In this document: piece by piece, positions 1-13,700 of the stretch
Position numbering within the stretch: the first letter of the stretch is position 1
Layout of the letters: the number at the start of each line of letters is the position of its first letter
Source: Caprimulgus europaeus
Taxonomy: Eukaryota; Chordata; Aves; Caprimulgiformes; Caprimulgidae
DNA: 64,000 nt
NCBI GenBank assembly: GCA_907165065.1
Contig: OU015530.1
Span: 48,779,465-48,843,464, forward strand
Reading direction: 5' to 3'
Made by a program: the position numbers and the translations under genes
The notes under the pieces: model-generated
Seen by the model: the letters and a program-made list of their open reading frames with translations, nothing else
Told to the model about the DNA's origin: nothing
Databases searched by the model: none

Positions 1-3000
1 ACAAATGTGGTCTTTATTCTCCCCTAATGAATCCCTACAAAAAAGCCACTATCCCAAGTCCAAAACTGGCAGCACCAGCCACAGAAACTTATCTTCGAGT
101 CCTGCGGGTACGAGGCCAACTCTTTGGGCTCCATGTTGATCAAAGATCTCCGAGGGACAGAGTCTACGCAGGACGCCTGTGCCAAGATGAGGAAATCCAC
201 AGAGCATATGAAGAAGATCCCAACCATAATACATGTAGTGGTTTATTTTGTCCTGTTAAACAAGCAATATACACACAAATGAAAAGGCTATTTAAATGAG
301 GTGTAAGTTAAAAGCCAGCAGTACATCTGCCTCACCTGAAAAACAGGGAAATTGAAATCTGGATATAAATGTTGTGACTTGGGCTCATCTTTTAGGTAAA
401 CAGTGCAGTTAGCAGCTGTGTTCATTTCTTCTTATTATTATTAGTACAAATGTATTGCAATTTTAGGGTGCTGAATTATTCAGTTAATACTCAGCTAGTA
501 AACACGAATATGAGAGTTATGCAATAGAGAATCTTAGTTACTTTAAATGTAAAACCCAATTTAAAAATCTAGTAAATCTATTTTCAGATTCAGAACTGCT
601 CTATTATTGTGTCCCTCCAGCAAAGTGTATACAAATCCAGGCATTGGAAATAAACTCAAACAAGCAGAGTCCCAGAGCTACAAATTCACATGTCATCACA
701 TGTGCGAAGGACGTATATTATACTTCTTCATGCTAATACTTTAACACTGTCTCTATAGTATTGCTGCCAAATTTGTTCTAAGCCAGAATATCTATGGATA
801 GAACCAGAAATACTATATACAGAGACAAAAACACTGGTATCTAGAAGATGAAACAAGATTCTTCTTTTATTAAAAACGTAGAATTGAAGATTCAATATCT
901 TTTTAGACACATCAAAGAGCACATAGGAAATGGGAAGATGGAAAGATACTTTAGTGTCCCCATAAGGAAAACTTATGGTTAAGTATGGTGTGTGTAGAGC
1001 TTGTGAAAGGCAAAGCTGAAGTAATAGACTCCTTCTTCAAAAATATTCCAAGAGTTTCTGAAAACTGCAACCTGGATAAACAGAATTTACCTTTTCCATT
1101 ATAGATAAAGTTAAAAAAAATAACCCAACATCTTGAAGACTTATATTCTGACACAAGGAATTGTGTTTTGTCCATCCAGGATTCCTGGCTCATCTTGTTC
1201 ATCCCATTTTCAGGGCTTATGCTATTGTGGACTCCTATTTTGCTTCTTCTGATACAGATATACCCAGAATAAAAGGTCTAGAGGAATCTTGTCTTGTCTT
1301 CAAGGTGGTTACCATGTTTTGTGTGATTTGCTGTGCTGCACCGATACATTTAGGTTCTCAGTGGGGTTATATTCCTAGTACCAAAGGATTTGATGAAATT
1401 AATTGAATTATTACTGAGATGGATGTTTAGTGTGAATAGTATGATTATTCTTTTTCTACAGTGTATGACAGCATATTTTTCTTTGCTTCTGCATAATTTT
1501 GTTTTTGCAACTTCATTGTGAGTGTCCAATAAAAGGTGGATTTATCACAAAGACCTGAACCAAATGGTTTTTGTTTCTGCCTGCAGCTCAAATCTACCAA
1601 TAGCATTTAATACCTTCTCACATGTATGCCATTAATTATGGTCATCTGTCTGAGGATTGCCCATCCAGCACCTGAAACTTCACCCATTTGCAGTATCTAA
1701 GCAAAAAAACTTTTGGCTTTGGCAAGTGTGGCAAGACTTAGTTCACCTCTGTGTAAGTGAGTCATATTCTCCTCTCTCAAATATTTCAGCAATTTTGAAA
1801 GGGAAATTGTGAAGCTTTGTGAAGTTTTAATCCTGTCATTAAGCCACCCTTCAGGGTCCTTGCTCCCTGATAGTACAGTATAAAAGAATATAATGTCCCC
1901 AGCATTGTTAATTCCCTGCAGCCCCCCAGCTGCCCATCAGGAACACAGCCTGTGTTCCCTAAGCCTTTCTAATGTGTCATCTTTGTGTCAACTCACAGTT
2001 GCTACAATATCTATAATTTATTTTAAGTATAAATGAATTAATTGCTTCCAGAAACCCAAAAGAAGTATTTTTCCTTTTAATGAATTTTAAAATGTCTGGG
2101 AAGATAAAATTCCATTAAAAGTGTGAATCTTCAAAGATGAACCAGGGCACGCACTTAGTCTTTCTAGGACATGCTGTACTCCTGTGGTTTATGATAACAC
2201 TGTGTTAAGTCTCTGGGCCAAATCTTTGCCTGTGTGCTGAATTTTGGACATATCTGTCTAACAGAGAAGCCCCTGGAAAGGGAACTTTCAGTGTGTGGGT
2301 ATGCAATGGTGGTAGTGATAACTGCTGCAGGAATCCTAATCATGGCTCAAGCGCTGCATAAAGCCAAAGCAAAAATGCAGTCATTGCCCTACAGCACTGA
2401 AAAAGCAAAATACTAGCCAAGAGGCAAAAGGTGGATTCAGAGCTAAATCCTAAATGGAATTACCCTTAGGAAAAAGTAACTCTCCTGTACTGCGAGGTTC
2501 ATCTACAGGGACATTGCTAGGCTGAACTACTTTGCAAACACCTATTCCTAACAGAGAAAGAAGCAACAGGGTGTTGGCTTTCACTGTCTTTTGATTGTCA
2601 GTGGTGGTTGCCATTCTTTTGGTAAACTGTCTGCTCAACTAGGGGTATTAACTTGTGATAACTTCAGCCTTTTCCTATCTTCTGGGAAGGGTGGCCAACT
2701 GAGGAGGTGCTGGGATGCTAATTTAAGTATTTATTTGAAGTTTGTTTGAACACACCTTGAAATAAAATGAACAGACAAACACCACCATAGTTCTAAAAAT
2801 GACTGGTATTTAGTTCTTGGCTACCTGAGGAAATACAGCTCCATATCCATTCCTACTGGCATATGTTAACTTGTCTTTTCATTTTAAACTGTTTTCATTA
2901 TATGGAATAGTGTTTGTCAGACCTTAAATCTTCCAGATAATAGGACATGGCAGTTTGTCATTTAGGACAGAAATAACTACTGCTTCACCGTCAGAGTTCA

Positions 3001-3487
3001 TTACTGTCAGCTAAAGTAGATCTCGGCTTTGGTTACTATGTACATGTCTGATGACATGCTATGTCCTCTTTGCATTTCTGAAAGGTTGTATGTACATTAT
3101 AAGTACACTTAAGATAAGCACTGCATGCCCAGTCCCTTCAGGGTTACTGCCCAGGGTGAAAAGACAGGAAAACTTTGACATGAAGTTTATGACTTAGGGC
3201 TGACATGTTCATAGCTGCCAGTTTAAACTCAGACTAAATCCTTTTTTAATTTCTATAGTTAGTGAAAAGACTAAGGCATAGCTTTTCTAGGTATTTAATA
3301 AATGAAAAAAGAGTTAGGATAGGAACCTGTAGATGAACTTGGTCTGTTTTCAAATATGCTTCTGAGTTTCACTGAATTTTGAGGTACCTGGTAATTTCAG
3401 ATAAAGGAGATTATCTCAGCTGATCTGTGCCACTATTTTTGTAGATGTTTGCTTGTAAAGATACCATCAGTGGAACTGAAAAATATC
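1..3487. other. non-coding DNA, no gene recognised
   Basis: AT-rich vertebrate-type DNA with frequent stops in all frames. At the left edge the minus strand has a 67-codon open frame ending in TAG at 24-26, followed five bases later by AATAAA (plus-strand TTTATT at 13-18). This could be the 3' end of a transcript or retrocopy running off the window, but I do not recognise the peptide and rate that as weak. Nothing else in the block is distinctive: no repeats longer than a few units and no CpG-rich promoter. Confidence 0.5.
13..18 (-). promoter_or_regulatory. possible polyadenylation hexamer AATAAA (minus strand)
   Basis: The minus strand reads AATAAA here, just after the stop codon of a 67-codon open frame. 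Any cleavage site would lie at or beyond the window edge. AATAAA is common by chance in AT-rich DNA, so this is only a candidate. Confidence 0.15.
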
Positions 3488-3530
3488 TGTCTTGGTTTTT
3501 GCTAGGATAGGGTTAATTTTCTTCTTAGAA
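3488..3530 (+). mobile_element. fragment of an avian endogenous retrovirus LTR (5' end only)
   Basis: The stretch begins TGTCTTGG and continues through GGATAGGGTTAATTTTCTTC to about 3530. It resembles, with several mismatches, the first 40 or so bases of a widespread bird ERV LTR that starts TGTC and carries a GGGATAGAGTTAATTTTCTTC-like block. The remainder of the LTR, about 0.3-0.5 kb in full copies, is not recognisable downstream. No internal retroviral gene is present. The match is from memory of the family's leading edge, so the subfamily is not assigned. Confidence 0.5.
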
Positions 3531-6500
3531 AGAAACAACAATTGGAACCACAGAAGGTAAGCACGAATTTATTTTCACCAACCAAATTCATTAATACAAT
3601 GTACAAGTCTAATATGCTTTGACATCCAGGCCCAAAACAGCAGCCCACAAACATGTCAACATTACATTATAAGGAACAAAACACACTTGTTGAGATCTGA
3701 TGAGAAATTTTCTCATTAGTGTATTTCACTGAAAGATAACTGCTAACAGCCTTGTGCTCTGCATGAGCTGTCAGATGTTCCCATAGCTCTGGGAACTTGA
3801 GAAATAATAATAATAATGTAACATTAGCAACTTTTACTTATTTATTCAGTCCTGGAATGAGAAGATCAGCAGAACAGCTTCCCTGCAATCTGTTGATAGA
3901 ATGGAAAACTAAACTTGAGTAAGAAAAATGAAGAGGGTATCAAGCCTGGAAAGCAAAGGAGGACAGTGAAATTCGGGAATCATCCAGACACAACGTTAAC
4001 TCCTATGGACAAGGACAAATCACTTCAGGTGGGAACAGAAGAGGCTGCCCACAGCAGTTCTCATCTGAGATCCACAAAAGGCTCTCATAATCTATGTTTC
4101 CGAAATCCTCAAATGTCCTGGGTGCCTGCAGGGTCAGACATGTCAGCAATTGCAGAAATAGTCCTCTGGGTAAATAGATGCCTCACTCACAGCTAAAACT
4201 GCTGTGAACCCACTCAGGAGGTGCTGACATTTTCCCATCAAAGGCCAGGTCTCCAAGTCTTACTCATAGCATCATAATACACAGCAGGGTGTCCAAATCC
4301 AGTGCAACACGTGAAAGCTGCTACTGATTTCTCTCCACAGGAGACCCAGAAGAGACATCTCTACCTGCCTTTTTGTAATGACCTCGTGAGTTCACAGTGC
4401 CACAGACCAACCAGACGAGCTGAAACACCAGCCTTTCTCCATGTGGTGGGGATTGGAGGAGCCTGCTCAAATCACCAGGCTATGGAAGAGGCTTCACAGG
4501 ACAGTTTTCCTCTTAAAATTGAGCCATGGTGTAACCTCAAACACAAGAAATGTGAAGTAAAAGGAGAAAAATAAATGTTCTTACTCTGGTAACCTTTTGA
4601 GGAAACATTTGGCCTTATGTTCCTTCTTACCATAATTATTTTTGTGTTTCTTAGTCACTGTATTTTTTACATAATTCTGATTGGACGTAAAATGCATGAG
4701 TTAAGATGCTGGTGGTGAGTAGAGCTCAAGTGTTGTCTCTCCAGTGAGGCTGCTTCCAGCTTCCTATTGAGCTTTAGAGTCTGCCAGGATTACACATGAA
4801 TTAATTAATCCTTATTAATATTTCTTGGTTTGTCTCTCACCAAACCGAGATGAAAGGAAGTCATGACCTTGCTTAGAAAACTCATGGTAGAGTGAGCATA
4901 ATTTATTGCTAAAACAGGCAAAGCATTTTTTGCTAAGCAAGCCTTGGCAGTGGTTACCATCCCTCCTAAGCATTCCACCTAACTGGCAGAACAAGATGAT
5001 GACCAGACGTAATATCTACCAGTTTGGTGAGAGCTCTAAAAAATACCCCACCCTATTCTTAATCCAAACCATTTCATGTTATGTGTTTATATATATTGCA
5101 CAGTAAACATGGAATAGTTTTGATTTTCGTTTCCGATTACATTTTGCTGTATTTCTAGCATCATTTAGGTCTTCAGGAGTTTACAAAGCTTTTAGGGCTT
5201 TGACAATAACTTTTCAAAATGTTGTGCTTCCTGAAACTTCCTGATCTCCTAAATCAAGGTATCACACTCTGACCAACCATTCTTTCTTTGTCCAAAGCAA
5301 TTCCTACTTCTGTTACAACTATCTAGACCATGTAGAAACCAAATTATTTCCTCTCCCCTCAGTTAAGACAATCTTCACACTCTCTATACTGTTTTCCTTC
5401 TGATTTCCTTCAAGTATTTCCTATTTTCTGTCCGTAAGCAGTTTTTGTTGGACACCCCTTAGAAGGACCTAGTTCTTTTCAGTCATTGAACATTGACCAT
5501 TGTAAGGACTTGACTCTTCCCACTGACTGTACAGAGCAGCCTTTGGCTCTCTTCAATTACCCTCTGACTCCAGTCACTGAATTTTTACACACTGCAATGC
5601 CCAAATTGGAAGTGCAGAAGCTTCCAACAGTCTTCTTGTCCTTATAGATAAAAGATGATGATCATTTACCTGTGTAATTTTAAGGACTGTTAAAATGCTA
5701 ACATGTTTATATAAAGTTAATGTGTTAATGTTTACAGAGTGCTTGCAGATATGCAAGAACAGATAGAGAGGGCTCTGCTATATACTGTGAGAATTTTCCA
5801 GCAAATTATTTAACATTAAAAAAAGCATTTAATATATTGAACAGGCTAGGTCATGGAAAGCAGTCTCTGTAATGGAGAGAGCTATTAATTCAAATTGTAT
5901 TTACTGCCCTGAATAAAAGTTGCACAATTTTTACTATTTACTTCAGACACTCAACAAAGGAGGAAAAATCTGAAGGTGGAGTGTTTACTACTGAAGTGAA
6001 ACAGTCTGACTAGACATTTGCTTTTAGAAGCTAAGTTAGTGTACTTTTTCATGGTTTATACTTGGCTGAAGCAAGTAAGCAGAAGCCATTTAGTCCTGAG
6101 TAAGGCACATATATCTCTGATTCTGGTGTCATTTTTTGCTTTGTAACTATGCAGGAGTTTTAGTTATGGGGGAAGCTATGAGAAAAAACAGCTGTCTGGC
6201 ACACATGATGGCTTATCTTAAAGTGGGTGAATCAAAGTAAAACTTGCAGTGTTTGACATACAGATATATTAAGCCTGCTGTTATCCAGAGGTCAGAAAGA
6301 TATTTATAGCTTAACTGGTGTTAAAGAAAATATTAACTATTTACAAACTTAGGACACACTTGGGAAAAAAAGCCACACTTCTGTAGCTTATTTCTAAGGC
6401 ATTATTTTATCCTTTGTTTAATGAAAAGACACGAGTTTACTTTTCCCTCTTTTGTTATTTTCAATAGAAAGACAAAATATGCACTTACCCAGAATACTAG

Positions 6501-7150
6501 TGCTTACACAAGGGTGAAATGCCCATACACTGACTCCTCACCTGCAGTATTTAAAAGCTACCATATACTGTATTAACACTTCTTCAGTATTATCCAAAAG
6601 TTGTATCAGTTTTGTTTCCTGCTAATTATAGGGAAAACTATGGCAACTTGAATGCCATTATACAGGAATTCTGGAGAGATGGTAACTTTTAAATAATTTT
6701 GTAATAAATAAAATCTTAATAAAATATTATTATCCCTTTTAGGCCTTTACTAGAGGAGTAAGAACTTGCAGAACATCTTTGAGTCAGGAGCTAGTTGGAT
6801 AATTCCTTGTTTAATTAGTTGTAAAGTCAGAAGATCGTCTATTTGAAATAGCTGTATTGTGTACTTCTTACATTTGATGTATTTTGTCAGTAGCACAATC
6901 ACAGGGAGATAAGATTAAACAAGCTAAACTAAAAGGACTATTTTTTAAACCATATTCATATAAAAGCCCCTTAGTCTCTGGTGTCCTGTGAAAAAGGAGC
7001 AGCTCTGGAGACATGGATGGTCCCTGAGAACAAGGAGAAACCAGCCTGGAAGGGTTCAGATCCTGGGCTTCCTTGGAATAAACACTCAGAATATCACAGT
7101 CATCCCAAACAGAGTTGCACTCCAATAAAACACTTCTGCAGGAAAGTGAC
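3531..7150. other. non-coding DNA, no gene recognised
   Basis: AT-rich sequence with scattered short homopolymers and a tiny (AAT)n run near 3805. Open frames of about 90 codons occur at 3.9-4.6 kb, but they match nothing I know and are within chance expectation. No splice-site pairs, CpG island or known repeat is evident. Confidence 0.5.
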
Positions 7151-7159
7151 TGGGGGTTT

Positions 7160-7345
7160 CAGGTTTTTTTGTTATTTTTTTATTTTATTTTTTATTTTTT
7201 TAATTGAATTTTATTTTATTTTATTTTATTTTATTTTATTTTATTTTATTTTATTTTATTTTATTTTATTTTATTTTATTTTATTTTATTTTATTTTATT
7301 TTATTTTATTTTATTTTATTTTATTATTTATTTTATTTTATTATC
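7160..7345 (+). repeat. (TTTTA)n pentanucleotide microsatellite
   Basis: A perfect TTTTA array runs from about 7207 to 7325, roughly 24 units. It is flanked on the left by impure T-rich sequence from about 7160 and on the right by degenerate units to about 7345. Because five bases times three gives a 15-base period, all forward frames translate as repeating Phe/Ile/Leu/Tyr. The 140-codon open frame that crosses the array is therefore an artefact and not a gene. Long pure arrays of this type are usually length-polymorphic. Confidence 0.97.
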
Positions 7346-7745
7346 TGCATTTTTTAAATTTTTCATTTATTTTTTATTTTATGTTCATGCATTTAACTTT
7401 TAGATGGTAAAAGAGCTGAAGGTATGGAGAAATGTTATGGATTTCATGCATTTTGTGAGTCAGTTCTGCAGAGCAAAGGCAGCTTCACCAGTCTGCCCAG
7501 GTGCCCAGGAGGTGCAGGGGCATCCTTCCCTGCGAGCTGCTGCCTTTCTGCGCTGCAGCAATAACCGCATGATGGCAGAAGAGAACAGACAGTGCCAGAC
7601 ACAATCTGCCAGCCTGGCTCAAGAAAAATAGCAGGTTAACTTCTGATATTTTTGTAAAGTGCTTTCTATTTTTAGCTATTAAAATATATAAACATCTGTT
7701 AAGTATTTAAATATACATATATAGCATAAATACATGTGCACATGG

Positions 7746-7748
<3 letters not shown>
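7346..7748. other. non-coding DNA between two microsatellites
   Basis: The part at 7404-7631 is clearly richer in G and C than its surroundings and holds a 75-codon open frame with no recognisable domain. It lies beside the A-rich (minus-strand) array, so it could be the body of an old retrocopy, but I cannot identify a parent gene. Confidence 0.35.

Positions 7749-7777
<29 letters not shown>
7749..7777. repeat. (AT)n dinucleotide repeat
   Basis: An uninterrupted alternating AT tract of 29 bases, ending before GTGCAC. Simple repeat with no gene association visible. Confidence 0.95.
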
Positions 7778-7780
<3 letters not shown>

Positions 7781-10700
7781 CACTTATAAATATGTATTTC
7801 TGATAAGTATGAAGAAAATGAATGTGGTTTTAGTTTTGGATTGGCCTTACAGTTCTAGGAATCAGAGAATAACAGGGATATAAAATACTTGACCAAATTC
7901 CCCTCTCACTTTCATTAACAGAAGCTGGTGATATTTTGTTTTATCTTTACTGTTACACAGGTAAAACACTATGATTAAGTGAGACTAGGATCAGAGTCTG
8001 AAAGGGAGAAAACAATATAAATTTAAGGTCTTCCATGATCAGTGAAATTCCCATTTTACTAACTTTGACCATGCTGTGCTAAGTAGCTGGAAGAAGCGAC
8101 AATTTACGATCATGACATGGAGCAAAAGAAAATAAGTGAACTTTGTTGCTACCAATCTACACAGCTATACTGAATACATTGCACGTCCAACGTTTAAAAC
8201 CTCCCAGCCTCACTAATTCAAAGTGATCTCGGACATGCAATGTGTTTTTATAGGCAGCCTCATAAAAATAACTTTTCTTGGTTGTATGTCTGGAAAGCGT
8301 TGACTCCATTTCAGGTACTACACCAGCTAATAGCAATCATGGGGGAAGGGGAAAGAGAAAGAATTGTGAGCAAAATTAGCAAATTAATTATATGTGGAAA
8401 GTTAATCAAAACTATGAATTGAGCACTAGGCTCAGAATCATCTCCCCAGAAATCTCACTGCCAGCTCTGCCATATGATTCGTTATACAACCCCAGATAAA
8501 CCTAACCTTTCTGTTTCTCATTGTTTCGAGGTTGCACAACACTTGGGAAAAACTCACAAAACAAAAGAGAAAATACTGAGCACTGTTATGATGCGTTGGA
8601 AGCTCCTTGATCTGGCACGGATGCATGAGTAGATGGCCTTTTAATTGCAAACTACGTTGAAGTGATACTTTCACAGTGATTGATTTCTGATTGAAATTGT
8701 GTATCTAAACTAAGGAAAAAATTGTAACTATTTTTTAAAAAATTAAATTGTAATTAAAAGTAAGTTGCACAGGTTGCAACGGTCATCTGTTGCTTTGTGG
8801 AGCATGCTATGGTTTCAGAGCATGTGACTGCAAGGCAGCTGCAACAGCAAGGGCAAGAACTCGCTCATATATCTTAGATACTATGGTACCTCCACTGCAG
8901 GGTAAGTAATAGCTCTTGGAGCACCACAAATCATTAATAATGCAAAAGAATATGGTGTGAACATCAACAATCTGATGGCAAGCTGTGTTTTCTGCAGTGC
9001 TCTTTGAAAGAAAAGCTGGAGTCATACGTCTGTGCACACTTTGGGGTGCAGTAATGTGTCTGAGCCTCCAGCATGAGGGACTCATGGAGACACGGTGTTG
9101 TGCCCCAGCCCCATGCCTGTCCTTGTCCCCTGGTTCCCATGGGCAGAAAACAAGGACTCATGGCCAGCTCCAGTAAGATCCAGACAAGGGAACTGGGATT
9201 GCAGGGGGCAGTGCTCAAACATCCCTACCTTAATGTAGCCTGCAGTATTCAAGGCAATCCACCAAACGGCTTTTGCCTTTTTTTCTAAGTTCCACTGTTC
9301 TTAAGAAGCACAGACAACACATTGCTTGACCCAGTTTTGCCAGAGACTAGCTGCCTCATGACAGAGATGCATTTCTTTCTGCACCAAGCACTTTCACACG
9401 TTTATACACTCATCAGTTGCTGCCTAAACTAATTGTCAGGGTTAAGAAGCAAAGTTACATACTTTGGTACTGGGAACTTGTGTCACAATCTAATATGGGG
9501 GTTTCTTTCTGCCTCCCTGACCCAGTAAAGAGATTAAGGAAGTCAAGGACAGTGGTGGAGCATGAGCCCATCCTTCCTTCAGACCATGGATGAAGATGAG
9601 CAGCCCTTGCGCTATCCTGGATGCAGGATGGCACTTGTTTACCTAAAGATGGCTGGTTAGAAGCAGAGGAAAGAGTAGCATGTGAATAAGGGCAAAAGGA
9701 GACAAAAAGAGGATGAGGTGTAGCATATGTTGTCATGAAATTTAGAAATGAAAAAATAAATCTGTTTTATCCTGAAAAGAAAAAGTGTGTTTTGTCAAAT
9801 AGGAGCTGATGACAAAGATTATCTAGAAAGGACTTTTTTTCCCCCTTAATGTCTCCAAGCTGTTCTATGTCATACTCCCTCCTGCTGTGGTGACTCTGCT
9901 ACATTATGATGTGACTCCTCAAATAATTTTGTGTAACCCAGTCCTGCCCTCCTGAGAAATTCTAGAGTGAGATTAATGAGCAAAACCTCATGAAAATGGC
10001 CACAGCAAAACCTGCACAACTATTTTTGTCACCTTTGTTAGTTAGAAGCTCACAGGCCAGTCTCTCTCTATTCTACATTGTGTTATAGTATTGCTGGAGC
10101 TGTGGTTTTGATTTTGACTGTAGTCTTTAAGGGACATTACTGAACCGGAAGAAAAACCATGATTTCCAGAAATGCCTGAGATCAGCTACCACAGTCTATG
10201 TCTAAATTAACCTCTCACAAACTCACTGGACCTCCTAACTACAGTACTGTATAAACACTGTTTCTTCATTCTAAAAAATCCATAATAAATACTAATTCTC
10301 CAACTTTAATTTGCCAGTGGACAATAAGTGATTACTTACACTCTGGTTTCACTAAAGCTTAATTTTGTGGTTCCATCTGCCTACACACCACCACCTCATC
10401 TGTGGCTAAGTAGAATTTGGCTTGGTGGAATCAGGAACAAGAGTTATTCTGTAATCTGGCTGTTTAGCACTAGCTGAAAAGGAGTATCCAACTATTTTTT
10501 TATTTTGAAAGAATCTGATTCCTGAGACAAGTCTAATCACCTTCAGAGAGAAAAAACACATCTTTTAGTTACATGGTTTCTGTTCTTTCAAATAGCAACT
10601 ACCTGTGGCACCACTGGCAAACTCAGACAGCTGCTCCTTTCTGCAGATGGACCATTTTTTTTTTCTGGAAGTCAGTCAGTGGGATTGAATTGCTTTGATT

Positions 10701-13700
10701 TTATGCAGCAAGAGATGCTCTGTGGCAAACTCCAGCATTTAATGATCTCTGTGACAAAAGTGTTGGTGTTTGTTTGTAAAGTAAGAGCTTTTACTAAAAT
10801 AGCATTGTAATGTATAGTCTTATCAAGTTTATGAAAAATCACAAAATAAGGGTAAGTTGGGTGCTAGAAGGGTACTTTAATTCATGGAGCAAACGTATGG
10901 AAATGTTTTATTTGGTAAGCACAATCATATCTATATATAATTAGGAAGTAACTGGAAACTTTTTCAAAGATCTTGATTAATTTCAGAATTAATCAGTTGC
11001 ACAGAACTGGGACAGACTCCACACAGAGCCCAGCTAAGAAGACTTAACCAATTGCCAAGGCAGCTAGAAATCTTTGAGTTGTGAGATGACTGAGCAGATG
11101 AGAGGATATCATTCGGGTTCTAAGGCTGATTTTCCTTTTATGCTAGGATACACACGACAAAACTGGGTAGGGAAGAGTTGTCTCTGAAATTAATTAAGAT
11201 TAATTAATAAATGAATTAGTCAATCTCTAAAAGGAACTACACTGTGAATTGCTTGGTTCTTTGTTTCTTTGTTTAAAAAACAGCCATACTTCTTCTGATG
11301 CTCATCACTACAACAGCATTCTTAATTAAAAGTGACATTCTGAATTCATTGGCTGGTCATATGAATATATTGTCCACATTGAGGAAAATTGTTGAAAAAA
11401 AAATCAGGAGAGAGTTGGTTTTCTGAAATTTGATGGTATCAATCACATTTAACCTGTGTAGCCTTTTCTTTGCTGCTAACATAGGACATGGTAGTTGCTT
11501 TCTTTCTGATGGTACAAGATTAAAGAAAGTATTCCTTATCACTGACCAAAATATCAAGTTTGACAGCTTCTGTAGAGATGCCCTGTCAGAACCTCTTAGT
11601 AACTGGGGAAGATGTTCTAGGGCACAAACCAGTAAGTAAAAGAAAGATAAAAAAGACAAAAAATGATAAACATAAAGTTAAAAGCAAGCTCAGTCCTGCC
11701 ATCTGTTTATCTCTATGGATGGTCTTATTGCAGTTATGACTGAGCACGATTTATCTCTCTGTTAAAAGCATGCATAGTTTCGACAACTTTAATATCTAAG
11801 CAGATATTCAGATTAAGCTATATTTTTCTATCTTTCCAAGAAATTATTTAACACATTTAGTTGTTTCTCAGTATTTCGATGTATTTATTTTCTTCTGTTA
11901 GTAAAATGAAACAGTTTCTTAATTTAATTTGATTTTCTAGCCCTTCTAACTTACAGCTAATGATACTAATTCTTTTTTTTTTTTTAATAAACCCATATTT
12001 GTCTTAGAGAAACCTAATTTTGTTCAAAATTGATAAGTTTTATATACCTGTCCTGTGAAAATTTATCTCCCTCTACAGAGATCTTGAAGAACAACTTATA
12101 GTCATACCCTTGCTGGTGGAGTCTGGCAGTGATGGGAAAGCCAAATGTTCAGAGTATTGGTTTTGGTACATACTTCTAGGTATGTGCTCAGCTCAGGAGG
12201 CTGCAGTGTTTCCCCAGATGTCTGTCCTTCTTGCTTTGGTTGGACTAGACCTTTGAAAGTACCCAACAGTGTGCATTGTCATGTCACTTTGCATCTTTGA
12301 AATATAATCAAATTCAGCTTTCCACATAATCAGCCTGGGAATCCAAAGGGGGGAATAAGAACTTAAGACTCAGACAACAACCAATTCTTGAAGCTGATTC
12401 TTCTTCTCCCTTTGCCTGCAAAGACAGAGGGGAGACTCCCAGAGATGTCATCGCCCTCCTGGAAAACAGACCGAGAGGATGTTCAGAGAGGTGTGCCTGC
12501 TAGTGATTGGGTTTTACACCCAACAAAATGCCTGTGCTGCTGCATAAATCTGGGCTGTGGTTTGGCCTTTACAGATTTTTTTGCTGATTGTGGGCCAAAT
12601 GTTGCTCTTGGTTGCAATTAAGAATTAAGTAACTCGCCTTGTGATGCCAGCAGAGCTGCTCTCAATTTACAGTTCATAAGGAAGACTTGAGGTTGGACCT
12701 CTGATTTAGCTTTTGTTATTTGAAAAGTGCTCAGGACAGACTGGTATTAATTTTCAATTTGAAATTTCAGTTTCACAGTAAACCAGCATTTTTTGCAAAA
12801 GTGTCATGAGAAGAATGAACAACTGAAATGAAGATGTTCACTGCTAGGCTGTAAGTTTGGGGGATTTTTTAGTGTTACTTTGTGTTACCTTTTGCTTGAA
12901 TAAGCAATTGTGCATGATGGATTTTGACAGAATCAGGGAGGATATTCTGAAAGGCAAAAATTATTTACATTTCACAGCCGACTGGCTCATGGTCCGCCTC
13001 TCTATGCTGAATTCATCAGTGCAAGTTCTGTCTCCGGTGCTTCTCATCTAGCTGGGAACCAAAACAACAACGTGACTTTCCAGCCCAAGCAATTTGGGCG
13101 GGGAGCTCTTTGGAGGGCTTTCTGTGAGAAATCCATGCCACCTCAGCAAGCCAATTTGGCAGAAGTTAAGTTAGTGCCATGCTCTACTCTTTCTGCTGTT
13201 CCGCCATGCTGTGAAAGGGAAGTCTCAGGAATGTCACTTTTGAAGACAACATGGATGCAATCTTCTTAAGAAAGAAAGTGAGGTGATATTTTTAATGCCA
13301 ATTTTAAGCTATAGTTCTTTCATATAAAGTTTCCAGTTAAGCTGGTAACTTCAAAATCCAGGTCACTGAAGTTACATAAATCTGAGTGTCTGGCACTGCT
13401 GGTTCCCAAGAAGATAATTGTTGATACCACTGCTAACATGTTGTCACTAGTTTCTTGGCAAAGTGGGCACCCTGGCCCGGAATATGCTAGTTATTCTACT
13501 GCTGTAAATGTTGGATGCCTGAAGCTACTTTCTTATACCTCTGCAGGGAATTAATTTAGAGGAGTTTACTGAGTAGAACATTTTACCTTTACAAGATGAG
13601 TTTAATCAATGTAGAGAGGACTAAAAAAAACAAAGGAGGCTTCTTTTGATCATTCCAGAAGAAGTTTTTTGGACATTTCAAATTGAAAATTAATACTCTA

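Noticed and set aside
6981-7410. 140- and 68-codon plus-strand open frames rich in Phe, Ile, Leu and Tyr
   Set aside because: They are translations of the (TTTTA)n array, whose 15-base coding period lacks stops in the forward frames. Not a membrane protein gene.
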